Below, one piece after another: positions 5,454 to 5,473 of a stretch of 5,473 nucleotides of DNA (positions are counted from its first letter, which is position 1; every line of letters starts with the position of its first letter). The stretch is from positions 1 through 5,473 of the forward strand of contig DLLA01000089.1 in assembly GCA_002479035.1 (NCBI GenBank). Direction: 5' to 3'. The notes below the pieces were generated by a model. It saw only the letters and a list, made by a program, of their open reading frames with translations. It did not search any database and had not been told where the DNA came from. Source of the stretch: Bacteroidales bacterium UBA7574 (lineage in GTDB: Bacteria > Bacteroidota > Bacteroidia > Bacteroidales > Paludibacteraceae). The position numbers were made by a program, and so were the translations under genes.

Positions 5454-5473
5454 GGTAATGGTTAATAGTTAAT
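5454..5473. repeat. Degenerate 7-bp tandem repeat (GGTTAAT/AGTTAAT), cut by window edge
   Basis: Reading the plus strand, GGTAAT, GGTTAAT and AGTTAAT follow one another without spacing and run off the window; the minus strand reads ATTAACT, ATTAACC, ATTACC. The repeat lies 20 bp upstream of the start of the 139-aa gene, where its promoter or leader would be expected. Similar TTAAC-rich runs are, to my recollection, common between genes in Bacteroides. With only three imperfect units visible, the full extent is unknown. Confidence 0.45.

Overview
The window looks like part of a Bacteroidales (Bacteroides, Phocaeicola or Parabacteroides-like) surface-glycan or capsule locus. This rests on a good match to the Bacteroidetes promoter pattern (TTTG, 20 bp, TAnnTTTG), on starts without Shine-Dalgarno sequences, and on the gene content. 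All recognisable genes lie on the minus strand and read right to left. The genus is inferred; no RNA gene or marker fixes it.

Right edge (about 5015-5473): a gene for a 139-residue basic protein of unknown function, preceded by a short degenerate ATTAACY repeat that runs off the window. It is separated from the main operon by a 147-bp gap. The gap holds a weak inverted repeat next to the gene's stop codon and, nearer the operon, a promoter.

Main operon (4867 down to the left edge): seven genes lie almost end to end, with gaps of 5-20 bp and two overlaps of 8 and 14 bp. In transcription order they are: a PglD/NeuD-type sugar acyltransferase; two different acyl carrier proteins; an AMP-forming acyl-ACP ligase; a KAS III (FabH-like) condensing enzyme with an intact Cys-His-Asn triad; a FabG-like short-chain dehydrogenase; a second, short left-handed beta-helix acyltransferase; and the first 12 codons of what appears to be the membrane sugar-1-phosphate transferase that starts a glycan on its lipid carrier.

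Working model (inference): the ligase activates a carboxylic acid and loads it on an ACP. The KAS III extends it by two carbons and the dehydrogenase reduces the 3-keto group. A beta-helix acyltransferase then places the 3-hydroxyacyl group, or a simpler acyl group, on a nucleotide-linked amino sugar, which the sugar transferase moves onto undecaprenyl phosphate. The operon would thus be a small dedicated fatty-acid-like assembly line serving sugar decoration. Individual protein families are well supported; the combined pathway, the acyl group and the sugar are not determined by the sequence. No mobile element, CRISPR array, tRNA or rRNA was seen.
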